A stretch of DNA of 47,659 nt, taken from NCBI GenBank assembly GCA_035373905.1, contig DAOSOK010000038.1, forward strand, positions 1-47,659, read 5' to 3'. Positions 37,146 through 45,424 of the stretch are shown in pieces. The notes below the pieces were generated by a model that saw only the letters and a list, made by a program, of their open reading frames with translations, did no database searches and was not told the DNA's origin. The stretch comes from Candidatus Ozemobacteraceae bacterium. GTDB taxonomy: Bacteria > Muiribacteriota > Ozemobacteria > Ozemobacterales > Ozemobacteraceae. The position numbers and the translations under genes were made by a program. Within the stretch, counting starts at the first letter, position 1. Every line of letters starts with the position of its first letter.

Positions 37146-37718
37146 ATGGGAAACGATCAACGCTCTGATGCCGAGGTGGTGTCGGCCGTTCTCGAAGGCG
37201 ACACCGACCAGTTCGGCATCATGGTGGAAAGGTACGAGCGGCTCATGTACAGCTACCTGCTGTCCCAGGTCCGAAGTCTGCCCGAGGCTGAAGATATCGC
37301 CCAGGAGGCCTTCATCAAGGCGTTCCGGCACCTGTCTTCGTTTGATGCCTCGCGCAGGTTTTCCGCCTGGCTGCTGAAAATCGCCCGAAACGTCATGATC
37401 GACCGTTTCCGGAAACAGCGGAACGATCCTCCCATCGCCACCGTCCCGGAAGAATGCATCGCTCGAATGAATTCTCCTCTTCCCAGGAACGATCCGGCGT
37501 CCCATGCCGAGATGCACGAGGAGTTCCGGCGCACGTTCCGCGACATCCTCGACCTGCCGGAAGACCTTCGGACACCGCTCATGATGCGCATCCTCCAGGA
37601 TCTCCCCTACGAGGAAATCGCCGACGTTCTCGACCTGCCCCTCCAGACCGTGAAAAACCGCATTTTCAAGGCGCGCCAGGCACTGCGCGGAAAGCGGGAT
37701 GCAGAACATGTCATGTGA
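37146..37718 (+). CDS. ECF-type RNA polymerase sigma factor (pseudopilin block)
   Basis: A 190-residue sigma70-family regulator with only regions 2 and 4. Region 2 (about 25-90) has YERLMYSYLLSQVRSLPEAE, then DIAQEAFIKAFRHLSSF and FSAWLLKIARNVMIDRFRK for -10 recognition. Region 4 (about 135-185) is the helix-turn-helix LPYEEIADVLDLPLQTVKNR for -35 recognition. Its stop lies within the anti-sigma gene (20-bp overlap), the usual arrangement that couples a sigma to its inhibitor. Its likely regulon includes the pseudopilin genes around it, but no conserved target promoter could be identified by eye. Confidence 0.9.
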   Translation: MGNDQRSDAEVVSAVLEGDTDQFGIMVERYERLMYSYLLSQVRSLPEAEDIAQEAFIKAFRHLSSFDASRRFSAWLLKIARNVMIDRFRKQRNDPPIATVPEECIARMNSPLPRNDPASHAEMHEEFRRTFRDILDLPEDLRTPLMMRILQDLPYEEIADVLDLPLQTVKNRIFKARQALRGKRDAEHVM

Positions 37719-38733
37719 ACGCGAAGAACTGCTGAGCAGATATATTGACGGAGACGTGACCGCCCAGGAATCCTCCGAAATCCGGCGGCATCTTTCCGCG
37801 TGCCGCGACTGTCAGGCAGCCTTCCACGAGATCCGGCAACGGGAAAAATCCCTCAAGGACGTCCTCCAGCCCGTGATCGAATCGATGCGCCTGCGCGATC
37901 TCGTCATGCGAAGAATCGCCGCCGAAGGCCTCCGGCCGGAACCCGCCGCTGCCGGCCGGCAAGTCCCGCCGGCCCGGGCATCCAGGCTCCTCGCCTACGC
38001 CGTTGCGTTCATGCTCGTCGTTGCCTGCGGCCTCATCTTCCACCTGAACGTACCCCGCGGTACGCAGGATAGCCAGCAACTCGACATGATCGTCGTGATG
38101 GGCCTGGGCGACCAGTCCTCCTTCGGGCGAAAGGTTCTGGCGCGCGGAAGCACCTGTTACGGTCAGCTCGGAGAGGGATTTCCCGTCCGGGGCCGGATGG
38201 CGATCTTCGTGAACGGCCAGCGAATCGCCCCGGTCGTTCTCGACGGAAGCGCGACGATCGTGCTCCGAACGGCCGCCATCGACTGGATTTCCGGCGAAGC
38301 CGTCGTCGAAACTCCTGCGGCGCCCGAGTTCACCCTGACCGTCGGTGATGACCGCATCAGAATGGCCGATGCCACCCTCGAGATCACCGGAACGGCGGCA
38401 TCGAATGCCGTGCGACTCCGCCGGGGCACGGCGTTCCGCTTCCGGAGGGGGGGCTCTGAACCCCTCCCGCTCGCCGTTCCTGCTCCCCCCCAGACGCCCG
38501 AAATATCCACCGGCGTGGTGGTCGTCGCTTCTGAAACCGCTTCCGACTCCATTCACCGGCTGGCGCCCGCGGACGAAACGTCGCCCGTCGCCTCGCCGGC
38601 GGAACCTTCGCCCGATGCGTTCCACTCACACGCTCAGACTCCCGCGAGCGTTCAATCCACGCCAAGAGAAGACCCGGAACCCGTGATCAGCCCCTTTGGC
38701 GGCCGCCCGGTCACGAAGCTGGAGGGCGAATGA
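37699..38733 (+). CDS. Anti-sigma factor with zinc-finger, one TM helix and FecR-like exterior
   Basis: A 344-residue membrane protein. Residues 5-40 form a zf-HC2 anti-sigma zinc finger with HLSACRDC (His31, Cys35, Cys38) and Cys5, which binds and holds the sigma factor. A membrane helix is at about 97-117. The outside part (120-265) is FecR-like (GLGDQSSFGRKVLARGSTC, then GQRIAPVVLDGSATIVLRTA), followed by a Pro/Ser/Thr-rich disordered tail to 344. The start is at 37699 or 37708, inside the sigma gene; the stop overlaps the first pseudopilin (ATGA). So sensing outside and the pseudopilin genes are linked on one transcript. Confidence 0.88.
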   Translation: MQNMSCEREELLSRYIDGDVTAQESSEIRRHLSACRDCQAAFHEIRQREKSLKDVLQPVIESMRLRDLVMRRIAAEGLRPEPAAAGRQVPPARASRLLAYAVAFMLVVACGLIFHLNVPRGTQDSQQLDMIVVMGLGDQSSFGRKVLARGSTCYGQLGEGFPVRGRMAIFVNGQRIAPVVLDGSATIVLRTAAIDWISGEAVVETPAAPEFTLTVGDDRIRMADATLEITGTAASNAVRLRRGTAFRFRRGGSEPLPLAVPAPPQTPEISTGVVVVASETASDSIHRLAPADETSPVASPAEPSPDAFHSHAQTPASVQSTPREDPEPVISPFGGRPVTKLEGE

Positions 38734-39257
38734 CCAGCCTGACTCGCCGGCAACCCGGCTTTTCCATGCTCGAGATCCTCGTGGCTCTCGTCTTCGTGAG
38801 TTTTGCGTTCCTTCCCATCTACAACATGTTCCGGTTCGGCACGCGCGGCGTAGTCAGCAACGCGCGCGAAATAGAGGAAACGAACTATGCTTCCGACCTG
38901 ATCAACTTCATGCGCGACCGGAAAGCCTCCGAACTCGACGCGATCGTCACCGAGCCCGCAGGCAAACTGAAGACGCTGAACAACGACAAGGAAATCATGG
39001 ATTTTCTGAACAAGATGAGCAAGCCGCCAGGCTCGAAACCCGCCATTCCGCCGATCGAAAACAAGGAATACACGCGCAGCATGTCGATCACGAAATACAA
39101 GGCGACGAGCACGAAGCTCCTCGGCAAGCTGATGGACTATTTCAAGAAGCGGGGCGAGGTGCCGAACTATCTCGTCTCCGTCAGGGTTGCCCACGTTCGG
39201 GCGGGATCCGTGAACGCTGACGACGAGGTCGTTCTGTACACCATCGTCATGGATTGA
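38730..39257 (+). CDS. Type IV pilin/GspG-H-type pseudopilin 1
   Basis: A 175-residue protein with a classic class III prepilin N-terminus: RRQPG then FSMLEILVALVFVSFAFLP, cleaved after Gly10 with Glu15 at +5 for assembly. Unlike canonical GspG there is no clear calcium-binding C-terminus; the body includes VVSNAREIEETNYASDLINF and LVSVRVAHVRAGSVN. It overlaps the anti-sigma gene by 4 bp and precedes the second pseudopilin. Methylation and cleavage would need a PilD-type peptidase, which is not in the window. GGAGGG lies a few bases before the ATG. Confidence 0.9.
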   Translation: MTSLTRRQPGFSMLEILVALVFVSFAFLPIYNMFRFGTRGVVSNAREIEETNYASDLINFMRDRKASELDAIVTEPAGKLKTLNNDKEIMDFLNKMSKPPGSKPAIPPIENKEYTRSMSITKYKATSTKLLGKLMDYFKKRGEVPNYLVSVRVAHVRAGSVNADDEVVLYTIVMD

Positions 39258-39265
39258 AAGGCGAT

Positions 39266-39853
39266 ATGAAACGAAAACAGGGATTCACGCTGGTCGAGGT
39301 GATGGTCGTCGTGATCGTCGGCGCCCTCGTATCTGGCGTCCTTTACAAGATCATGGCCGGCACCTTCGGCACGTTTTCCAAAACCCAGATGAAACTGACG
39401 AACCTGAGGGCCGGCAGTATCCTGATGGAATATCTCAAGACCGACATCCGTCTTGCCACGCCCGATGCGCCGACGATCGAAAAATCCGGCGACGATCTGA
39501 CCTTCAAATTCAACACGAAAAAAGACGGTTCCGTCATCCCCATCACCTACGAATACGAAAACGGTTCAGTCCGCAGGGCCGGCGATACGCGCGACCGCAT
39601 CATCAGCCAGGCAAAGGTCGCAAGCTTCTCGATCACCGAGGAGTCGAACGATTTCGGGAAGTATCTGAACATCACGATCATCGTCGATGACGAACGCGAT
39701 GACGCGAAGCGCACGACGTCGAGCCGCGAGAACAAGGTCACGCTCCGCGCGGCGCTGTTTCCAAAGTTTTTCAAAACGGCCGGCCAACTGGACGAAGCCG
39801 AAATCTACTGGAACGCTGCACGAACCAAGGGAACGACAGGAGGAAGCTCATGA
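39266..39853 (+). CDS. Type IV pilin/GspJ-type pseudopilin 2
   Basis: A 195-residue protein. I use the ATG at 39266; the open frame extends to a TTG at 39254, but the sequence MKRKQG then FTLVEVMVVVIVGALVSGV has the prepilin cleavage site right at its start with Glu11 at +5. The body (LMEYLKTDIRLATPDAPTIE, then a GDDLTFKFNTKKDGSVIPIT segment) resembles GspJ/PulJ minor pseudopilins. It ends with an ATGA overlap into the LysM gene. AAAGG at 39257-39261 fits the ATG at 39266. Confidence 0.9.
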   Translation: MKRKQGFTLVEVMVVVIVGALVSGVLYKIMAGTFGTFSKTQMKLTNLRAGSILMEYLKTDIRLATPDAPTIEKSGDDLTFKFNTKKDGSVIPITYEYENGSVRRAGDTRDRIISQAKVASFSITEESNDFGKYLNITIIVDDERDDAKRTTSSRENKVTLRAALFPKFFKTAGQLDEAEIYWNAARTKGTTGGSS

Positions 39854-40368
39854 TGAACGTGAAACGGGAATGTCTGACCGGTGCTCTCATGCTGGTGCTG
39901 TTCGCATCGCTCGTCGGAACGTCGCCGGCCATCGCCGGAACGACCTACACCATGAAGGAAGGCGACACGCTCTGGGAACTCTCCGCCAAATATTACAATG
40001 ATCCGACCCTGTACCCCGTATTCCTCGAGGTGAACAACATCGACAACCCCCGGATGATTCCGGTGGGTCGCGAAATCATCATTCCGTCCTTCGACGATAT
40101 GAAGAAGGTCGCCCAGGAAGTCGACCCGGCGAAACGCAAGAGTCTCATCAGCAAGCTTTCCTCGAACGCCGGCTCGAGTTCGAGTTCGAGTTCGGAATCC
40201 AAGACCGGTTCCGGCTCGAAAAAAGAGCCCCTCAAGGACGAGGACGGCCGGGAACTGAAACCCGTCGACCCCAAGTCGGTTTCGATCCTGAAAATCCTGG
40301 GTGGGAAAAAAGTCGATCCGAAGAATATCAAGGACGACCAGGCCCCCGCAACATCGAACGAACGCTGA
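39850..40368 (+). CDS. Exported LysM-domain protein
   Basis: A 172-residue secreted protein with a signal peptide ending near SPAIAG (about residue 29). The LysM domain follows at 31-79: TYTMKEGDTLWELSAKYYND, then LEVNNIDNPRMIPVGREIII, which binds peptidoglycan. A Ser-rich stretch (about 103-115) leads to a charged C-terminal part with no known domain. It is the last gene of the sigma/pseudopilin block and overlaps the second pseudopilin by 4 bp. It likely ties the assembly to the cell wall. A hairpin terminator follows 24 bp after the stop. Confidence 0.88.
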   Translation: MMNVKRECLTGALMLVLFASLVGTSPAIAGTTYTMKEGDTLWELSAKYYNDPTLYPVFLEVNNIDNPRMIPVGREIIIPSFDDMKKVAQEVDPAKRKSLISKLSSNAGSSSSSSSESKTGSGSKKEPLKDEDGRELKPVDPKSVSILKILGGKKVDPKNIKDDQAPATSNER

Positions 40369-40392
40369 TCTGGAGTTTTCTAGCCACATCGC

Positions 40393-40421
40393 CCCGCCGC
40401 ACGAGCGGCGGGTTCCTTTTT
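40393..40421 (+). terminator. Intrinsic terminator after the LysM gene
   Basis: Stem CCCGCCGC/GCGGCGGG (40393-40400 with 40405-40412), loop ACGA, then TTCCTTTTT. It closes the sigma/pseudopilin block. Confidence 0.8.
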
Positions 40422-40450
40422 GTCCGTCGTACCCTTGCGCCTCAGGTTCC

Positions 40451-40479
40451 TTGACAGGGTACGATTTCGTTCGTAGAAT
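40451..40479 (+). promoter_or_regulatory. Sigma70-type promoter of the M14 carboxypeptidase gene
   Basis: TTGACA (40451-40456), 17-bp spacer, TAGAAT (40474-40479), downstream of the LysM terminator. Initiation near 40486 gives a leader of about 50 nt. Confidence 0.85.
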
Positions 40480-40538
40480 TGAAATATCCTTTTTCCGCCT
40501 CGTATGATGAGCTGATAAGAACGTAAGGAGTATTGATG

Positions 40539-42032
40539 ATGAAACGGGGTTGGTTTATTGCTTCATTTGCAGCTTTTTTCACGGCATCGATGGTCTGCGC
40601 GGAGACCCCCAAGTCTCTCGTGAGATTCGACGGGCTCACCAGAAAGACCGTAGCTGAAATCGGCATGGCGGGATACGACGTGGCGAAGGCCGGTCCCACG
40701 TTCGCCGAAGTCGTCGTCGATGCGCAGGAATTGAAAACCCTGACGAAGAAGGCCGCATCGGTCAAGACCCTGATCCCCGACCTCGACGCCTATATCGCCT
40801 CCATCCTCAAGAAACAGAAAAAGGGCGCCGAATATTATACCTTCGAACGCATGACGTCCACCCTCCAGAGCTGGGCGGAAACGTATTCGTCGATCGCCCG
40901 CCTGGAGTCGATCGGCAAAAGCTGCGAAGGCCGCGATATCTGGGCCATGAAAGTCAGCGACAATCCCAACCTCGACGAAAAAGAACCCGCCGTCATCATC
41001 ATGGGCGCGCATCATGCCCGCGAATGGATCTCGGTCGAGGTGCCGATGGCTGCCCTCAAGTTGTATCTCGAGTCCTACGGCAAGGACGAGAAGCTCACCC
41101 GCCTCGTGAACGAGCGCGAGGTTTGGTTCGTGCCGATGGTGAACCCCGACGGCGTCACCTTCTCGCAGCTCAAGTCGAAATACTGGCGCAAGAACCGCCG
41201 CAACAACGGCAACAATGTGTTCGGCGTCGATCTGAACCGCAACTACGGCTACCAGTGGGGAAACGTCGGCGCCAGCAACAGTCCGTCCGCCGATACGTAT
41301 CACGGTACCGGCCCCTTCAGCGAGCCCGAGGCGCAGGCGGTCAAGGCTCTCTACGAGCGCGAACATTTCCAGGCCGGCGTCTCCTTCCACAGCTACTCCG
41401 AGCTGATTCTTTACCCGTTCGGATACGGCTACAACATCCCGTGTCCCGATGAGGCCACGCTCAACAAGCTCGCGAAGGAAATGTCCGCCTTCAACAAATA
41501 CACGCCCCAGAACAGCGCCGAACTGTATCCCGCCATGGGCGATTCCGACGACTGGGCCTACGGCGACCAGAAGGCCCTTGCGTTCACGTTCGAACTCGCC
41601 AAAACCTTCATTCCTGCCCCAACGGAGATTGCTGGCATCAACAACCTGAATGTTCCCGCCTTGATGCACCTGATCGACAAGGCCGGAACCTACGCGATCA
41701 CCACCCCCACCGGCAACGAGGAGTTGGCGGCCCATCTCGACCTGAACGACGCCCTCCAGGCGATCGCCGACGGTAACGCGATCCTGTCGGCCACGACCCA
41801 GGAATCCGCGAAACTCGCCGTCAGCGACAGGCTTCTCCGGGTCGGAAAGCGCGCCGCCGAGTTGGTCGCCGCCGACATGCTGAACGGGTCCGGCGCAGCG
41901 CTCGAAAAACTCGCTTCCGCACGCGGTGCCGGATACGTGTTGCCGCTGCTCAGGGCACGGATCAACTTCGAGATCGGCCATGGAGCGAAGATCGACGGTG
42001 AGATGCTCAGGAGACTCGAAGCCGTCCGCTGA
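40539..42032 (+). CDS. Exported M14-family zinc carboxypeptidase
   Basis: A 497-residue secreted metallopeptidase with a signal peptide (MKRGWFIASFAAFFTASMVC). Metal ligands are His159 and Glu162 in HHAREWISVE, and His284 in SFHSYSE; the catalytic Glu352 is in AFTFELAK. NPDGV and LNRNYGYQW complete the substrate pocket. The spacing of these residues fits pancreatic carboxypeptidase A closely. The last 100 residues are a helical extension with no known domain. Starts at 40536 and 40539 are both possible; AAGGAG at 40525-40530 suits the latter. It probably trims C-terminal amino acids from peptides outside the cytoplasm. Confidence 0.93.
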   Translation: MKRGWFIASFAAFFTASMVCAETPKSLVRFDGLTRKTVAEIGMAGYDVAKAGPTFAEVVVDAQELKTLTKKAASVKTLIPDLDAYIASILKKQKKGAEYYTFERMTSTLQSWAETYSSIARLESIGKSCEGRDIWAMKVSDNPNLDEKEPAVIIMGAHHAREWISVEVPMAALKLYLESYGKDEKLTRLVNEREVWFVPMVNPDGVTFSQLKSKYWRKNRRNNGNNVFGVDLNRNYGYQWGNVGASNSPSADTYHGTGPFSEPEAQAVKALYEREHFQAGVSFHSYSELILYPFGYGYNIPCPDEATLNKLAKEMSAFNKYTPQNSAELYPAMGDSDDWAYGDQKALAFTFELAKTFIPAPTEIAGINNLNVPALMHLIDKAGTYAITTPTGNEELAAHLDLNDALQAIADGNAILSATTQESAKLAVSDRLLRVGKRAAELVAADMLNGSGAALEKLASARGAGYVLPLLRARINFEIGHGAKIDGEMLRRLEAVR

Positions 42033-42053
42033 CCTCTTTACAACGAAAAAGTA

Positions 42054-42062
42054 TGGTATACT
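42054..42062 (+). promoter_or_regulatory. Possible extended -10 promoter of the HD-GYP gene
   Basis: TGG followed by TATACT forms an extended -10 (TGnTATAxT). Initiation near 42069 would lie inside the hairpin at 42063-42084, so the start of the HD-GYP mRNA and the terminator of the peptidase gene overlap. Confidence 0.5.
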
Positions 42063-42089
42063 GAGACCACCGAAAGGTGGTCTCTTTTT
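42063..42089 (+). terminator. Intrinsic terminator after the M14 gene
   Basis: Stem GAGACCACC/GGTGGTCTC (42063-42071 with 42076-42084), loop GAAA, then five T. Strong 9-bp stem with a stable tetraloop. Confidence 0.85.
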
Positions 42090-42094
42090 CTGGC

Positions 42095-43363
42095 ATGACG
42101 ACAGGCACGACGACATTATCGAATATCGCACTCTTCACCGGATACAGCCATATCGGCTCGTGTCGGGAATTCACCTGGATCCCGGGCGACGTGATCGGGA
42201 AGCAGCAGATGCCCTCCAGGTTCATCATCCGCGGCCTCAAGTGCGAGTATGACGTCGAGGCCCTGATGATTCGGAAAGACCTGTATCTTCGCACCGATTC
42301 CGGCAAGGAATACGTCGTCAACAACTTCCAGATTACAGACATCAACGACGTCGACAATATCATCGGTTTCGCAGAGAATTTCGCGCTTCTGTTCGAGAAG
42401 TTCCCCGAGATGAAAACCATGATCGAGGGCGAGAACGTTGCGATCACGAAACAGACCCAGGTGATGGCCTTCAAGGTCGTGTCGACCGTCGTGAACAGCG
42501 TCAGGGCCGGCCAGCCGATTGATTCGGGCGCCTCGAAGGAAGTGGCGAACGAGCTCGTCAACGAGATCATCCAGGCCCCGGACGCGATCGTGAATCTCGT
42601 CGACATCAAATCGTTCGACGATTACACCTTCACCCACAACATCAACGTCGCGACCCTCTCGATCCTGATCGGGCAGGTGATGCAGATCCCGAAACCCGAC
42701 TTGCAGGAACTCGGCACCGGCGCGCTTCTTCACGACGTAGGGAAATTGAAGGTGTCGCTTGCCATCCTCAACAAGGACGGCAAGCTGACCGACGCCGAGT
42801 TTGCCGAGATGAAACGTCACCCCACCTACGGCTACGAGATCCTGTGCCGTTCCGGCGACATCTCGGAACGCTCCCGCATGGTCGCGCTGCAGCACCACGA
42901 AAAATTCAAGGGCGGCGGGTATCCCAAGTCCCTCAAGGGAAACGATATTTCGCTGTTCGCCCGCATCACCGCGATTGCCGACGTCTACGACGCCCTCACC
43001 ACCGATCGACCCTACCGCGTCGCGATGACCCCCTACGACGCCATCAAGATCATCATGAGCGGCGTCGACACCCAGTTCGACCCCGAAGTCCTCAAGCATT
43101 TCATCAAGCGGTTCTCGCTGTATCCGAACGGCAGTCTCGTCAAACTCAATGACGGCTCGATCGGGATGGTTCTCAAGATCAACCAGAACGCCGTTCTCCG
43201 GCCGACGATCAAGATTCTCCGCGATGCGAAGGGCGTCCGGACGAAAGGCCGGGTCGAAGTCGATCTGATGGAAGAAAAGTCCCTGTTCATCGCCGGACCC
43301 GCGACGCAGGAAATGCTCAACGTGACTTCCCAGTCCCCTCAGCCGGCGCAGACGCCGGCGTAG
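42095..43363 (+). CDS. HD-GYP domain protein (putative c-di-GMP phosphodiesterase)
   Basis: A 422-residue protein. The open frame has a GTG at 42077, but ATG at 42095 is the more natural start. Residues 1-150 are an unassigned region, and 180-350 an HD-GYP domain: HNINVATLSILIGQ, then HDVGK (His213, Asp214), HPTYGYEIL, QHHEKFKGGGYP (His267/His268, GYP 275-277) and DVYDALTTDRPYR. Such enzymes hydrolyse cyclic-di-GMP, a second messenger for biofilm and pilus control. All metal residues are kept. GGTGG at 42076-42080 is too far from the ATG to be a normal ribosome-binding site. The last 70 residues hold a beta domain (SLVKLNDGSIGMVLKI). Single gene, or paired with the next. Confidence 0.88.
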   Translation: MTTGTTTLSNIALFTGYSHIGSCREFTWIPGDVIGKQQMPSRFIIRGLKCEYDVEALMIRKDLYLRTDSGKEYVVNNFQITDINDVDNIIGFAENFALLFEKFPEMKTMIEGENVAITKQTQVMAFKVVSTVVNSVRAGQPIDSGASKEVANELVNEIIQAPDAIVNLVDIKSFDDYTFTHNINVATLSILIGQVMQIPKPDLQELGTGALLHDVGKLKVSLAILNKDGKLTDAEFAEMKRHPTYGYEILCRSGDISERSRMVALQHHEKFKGGGYPKSLKGNDISLFARITAIADVYDALTTDRPYRVAMTPYDAIKIIMSGVDTQFDPEVLKHFIKRFSLYPNGSLVKLNDGSIGMVLKINQNAVLRPTIKILRDAKGVRTKGRVEVDLMEEKSLFIAGPATQEMLNVTSQSPQPAQTPA

Positions 43364-43385
43364 CGCGGCACCAGAGGCTCGCCCC

Positions 43386-44132
43386 ATGCGTTCGCATCTC
43401 GACACCTTCCGCGCGATCCGGGGCGGAGCCAATGGCATGGCCTGCAATATATATATAATATTATATATCGTGCTGCTGGTGTCGGGCGGCGGATTTTCCT
43501 CCGTAGCCCAGGAGCCGGAAACGGCGAGTTCCTCCGACGTCCTGGCCAATATCGACCGTTTTCTCTCCGAAGGACTCGAGGAAGAGGCGAGCGCCACGAC
43601 CGGAGTTGCCGCCGGACCGGCCTCCTCAACGATGAAAGACACATACGCCGGCGAGTCTGCGACGGAAGGCAAAGCCGCGACCGAGTCGGCTCGGCCGGAC
43701 GAGTCTGACGCTCCGGAAGGCTGGATGCCGCTTCCCGTGCTGCCGCCCGCCCCGCGGACGCCCGCCTCCGAGATCGGAAAGACCGTCCGGCCCGAAGGAG
43801 AAGGGACCCTCGAGGTCGTCGTGACGACCGTGCGCGAAAAAACGCCGCGACAGGTCTCGATCATGCCGGACCGCATCGAGCTCTGGGCGCAGGACCGCCT
43901 CCTCGCTTCCCTCGAAAACGGAGAGCCCGGCGTCGAGAATGCATTCCATCGCCGGACCTTCTCCTTCCCGCCGCTGACGCTTCCCGCCGGCTACTATTTC
44001 CTGACGATCCGAGGCTTTGCCGAAGGCTTCGTCACCCGCGAGCGCAAATGGAAAGGAAAAACCGTCCAGATCGGCATTCACGACGGAAAAACGACGAAGC
44101 TCCGGGAAGCCCTTTCCATGTTCGTATGGTAG
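43386..44132 (+). CDS. Exported protein of unknown function before the second sigma factor
   Basis: A 248-residue protein with a hydrophobic N-terminal segment (about 22-40, NIYIILYIVLLVSGGGF) that may be a signal anchor. The middle (40-130) is low-complexity and rich in Ala, Glu, Ser and Pro. The last 100 residues form a beta-domain (TLEVVVTTVREKTPRQVSIM, then LTLPAGYYFLTIRGFAEGF), which resembles the carboxypeptidase-regulatory type fold. I recognise no family. AGAGG lies 10 bp before the ATG, and the stop overlaps the sigma factor start by 7 bp, so the gene is coupled to the stress-type sigma. Confidence 0.55.
   Translation: MRSHLDTFRAIRGGANGMACNIYIILYIVLLVSGGGFSSVAQEPETASSSDVLANIDRFLSEGLEEEASATTGVAAGPASSTMKDTYAGESATEGKAATESARPDESDAPEGWMPLPVLPPAPRTPASEIGKTVRPEGEGTLEVVVTTVREKTPRQVSIMPDRIELWAQDRLLASLENGEPGVENAFHRRTFSFPPLTLPAGYYFLTIRGFAEGFVTRERKWKGKTVQIGIHDGKTTKLREALSMFVW
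43451..43468. repeat. AT-rich perfect 18-bp palindrome in an exported-protein gene
   Basis: ATATATAATATTATATAT spans 43451-43468 within the membrane-segment codons (Ile, Tyr, Leu). The surrounding gene is GC-rich, so the codons ATA, TTA and TAT here are unusual. Hydrophobic coding alone does not require them. Confidence 0.55.
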
Positions 44133-44779
44133 AAGAAACGAACGATTTCACGATTCCTGGAACCCAGGACTCCCCGGCGAAGTCTAAGGATATCGAGGCC
44201 GGGGAAAACCTGGAGCGAGAGCTCATCCGGCGGGCCGCCGCAGGACATCGCCCCTCGTTCGACCGGCTTGCGGCCGGATACCATCAGGCCGTCTACAGGG
44301 TTGCCTATCGGTTCTTCAACGACAAAGAAGACGCATGCGATGCGACGCAGGAGGTGTTTCTCAAGGCATGGCGGTCGATCGGTTCGTTCGAGGGGAGGTC
44401 GAGCTTCAAGACGTGGCTTCTGCGGATTGCCGGCAATACCTGCATCTCCCTTTCGCAGTCGCGGGCCAGGCAGAAGAAATCGTTTCTCGAGTCGATCATC
44501 GACTGGTTTTCGAAACGCCCCGAAGACGATCCGGCCGACATCGTCGTCGAACAGGAATACCAGGCAGAACTCCGCCAGGCGATCGAGCGGAACATCGCCA
44601 AACTCCCCGAGGCCTATCGAATGCCCGTCATCCTGCGCGACTTGGAAGGGTATTCGCATGACCAGATCGCCGAAGTCCTCGACATCAGAGAGGGAACCGT
44701 CAAGTCGCGCATTAATCGCGGCCGCAGGCTGTTACAGGAAGCCCTGGAGCCGCTTCTTCGGCAGAGGAGCAGAACATGA
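44126..44779 (+). CDS. ECF-type RNA polymerase sigma factor (envelope-stress type)
   Basis: A 217-residue sigma factor starting at the ATG at 44126, which overlaps the previous stop by 7 bp. Region 2 (about 30-110) has SFDRLAAGYHQAVYRVAYRF, then CDATQEVFLKAWRSIGSFEG and WLLRIAGNTCIS; region 4 (about 155-210) has LPEAYRMPVILRDLEGYSHD and the HTH QIAEVLDIREGTVKSRINRG. It differs clearly from the sigma at 37146. The stop overlaps the anti-sigma start (ATGA), and HtrA follows, as in algU/mucA/mucD-type stress loci. Targets are unknown; I saw no shared promoter near its own operon. Confidence 0.9.
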   Translation: MVEETNDFTIPGTQDSPAKSKDIEAGENLERELIRRAAAGHRPSFDRLAAGYHQAVYRVAYRFFNDKEDACDATQEVFLKAWRSIGSFEGRSSFKTWLLRIAGNTCISLSQSRARQKKSFLESIIDWFSKRPEDDPADIVVEQEYQAELRQAIERNIAKLPEAYRMPVILRDLEGYSHDQIAEVLDIREGTVKSRINRGRRLLQEALEPLLRQRSRT

Positions 44780-45387
44780 AATGCACCCGGCTTGAGGATT
44801 GGTACGAAAAACACGGCGACGACCGCCCGGACGACTCGTTCCGGGACGTGATCGCCCATGCACGCGGCTGCCCCGAATGCGCCGCCGCCATGGCGAACCG
44901 GGCCTTTCTCCTCGAGACGATGCATGAGATGCCGGCCCCCGCGGCACCCCACGATCTCGCGGCGCGCATCGGCCAGTTTATCGACATCGAAGAGGGCGAA
45001 CCCGACGATCCGGCATCCGCGCCCAACTTGCTCGATTCGTTCATCGAGGCCTGGTTGCGCCCCGTGCAAACGGCGCTCGTCGCAGCCTGCGTCGGGACCA
45101 TCGTCTGGATCGGCATTGCAGACGTCCCCCGCCAGGCCCCGGCTCGATACCAGATCGCCCGGTTCTCCGGGGCATCCGAACGCCATCTCCCGGAACACCA
45201 GAGCATGGGGCGGGCTCCGGATGAACGCGGCAGGTCGACTTCCGCGGCGGGCCAGGCGCTTACGAAACTGAGTGAGGAAGACGTCGCAGCCTTCATGCGG
45301 AAGATGAACGAATACCGCCGAAGCCACCCCGAAATGGACGATCCCGAATCTCGCATGCCCGCCGGCATGCTCGCGGCCGACCGCTAA
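44776..45387 (+). CDS. Anti-sigma factor with zinc-binding motif and one TM helix
   Basis: A 203-residue protein coupled to the sigma factor by a 4-bp overlap. The N-terminal domain carries HARGCPEC (His28-x3-Cys32-x2-Cys35), the ZAS anti-sigma zinc motif. A membrane helix is at about 97-115 (VQTALVAACVGTIVWIGIA), so the C-terminal 85 residues lie outside the cytoplasm and are a plausible site for regulated proteolysis. HtrA follows after 37 bp. Role by analogy with RseA/MucA; the outer domain has no recognised fold. Confidence 0.8.
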   Translation: MKCTRLEDWYEKHGDDRPDDSFRDVIAHARGCPECAAAMANRAFLLETMHEMPAPAAPHDLAARIGQFIDIEEGEPDDPASAPNLLDSFIEAWLRPVQTALVAACVGTIVWIGIADVPRQAPARYQIARFSGASERHLPEHQSMGRAPDERGRSTSAAGQALTKLSEEDVAAFMRKMNEYRRSHPEMDDPESRMPAGMLAADR

Positions 45388-45424
45388 GCCGCTCAATCCC
45401 CTGTTCCGGAGGCTTTGATATACC

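Noticed and set aside
40563..42131. 522-residue minus-strand frame over the M14 gene
   Set aside because: The plus-strand M14 frame has all catalytic residues; the antisense frame shows no domain.
42116..43876. 586-residue minus-strand frame over the HD-GYP gene
   Set aside because: It crosses two convincing plus-strand genes with conserved motifs; antisense artefact.
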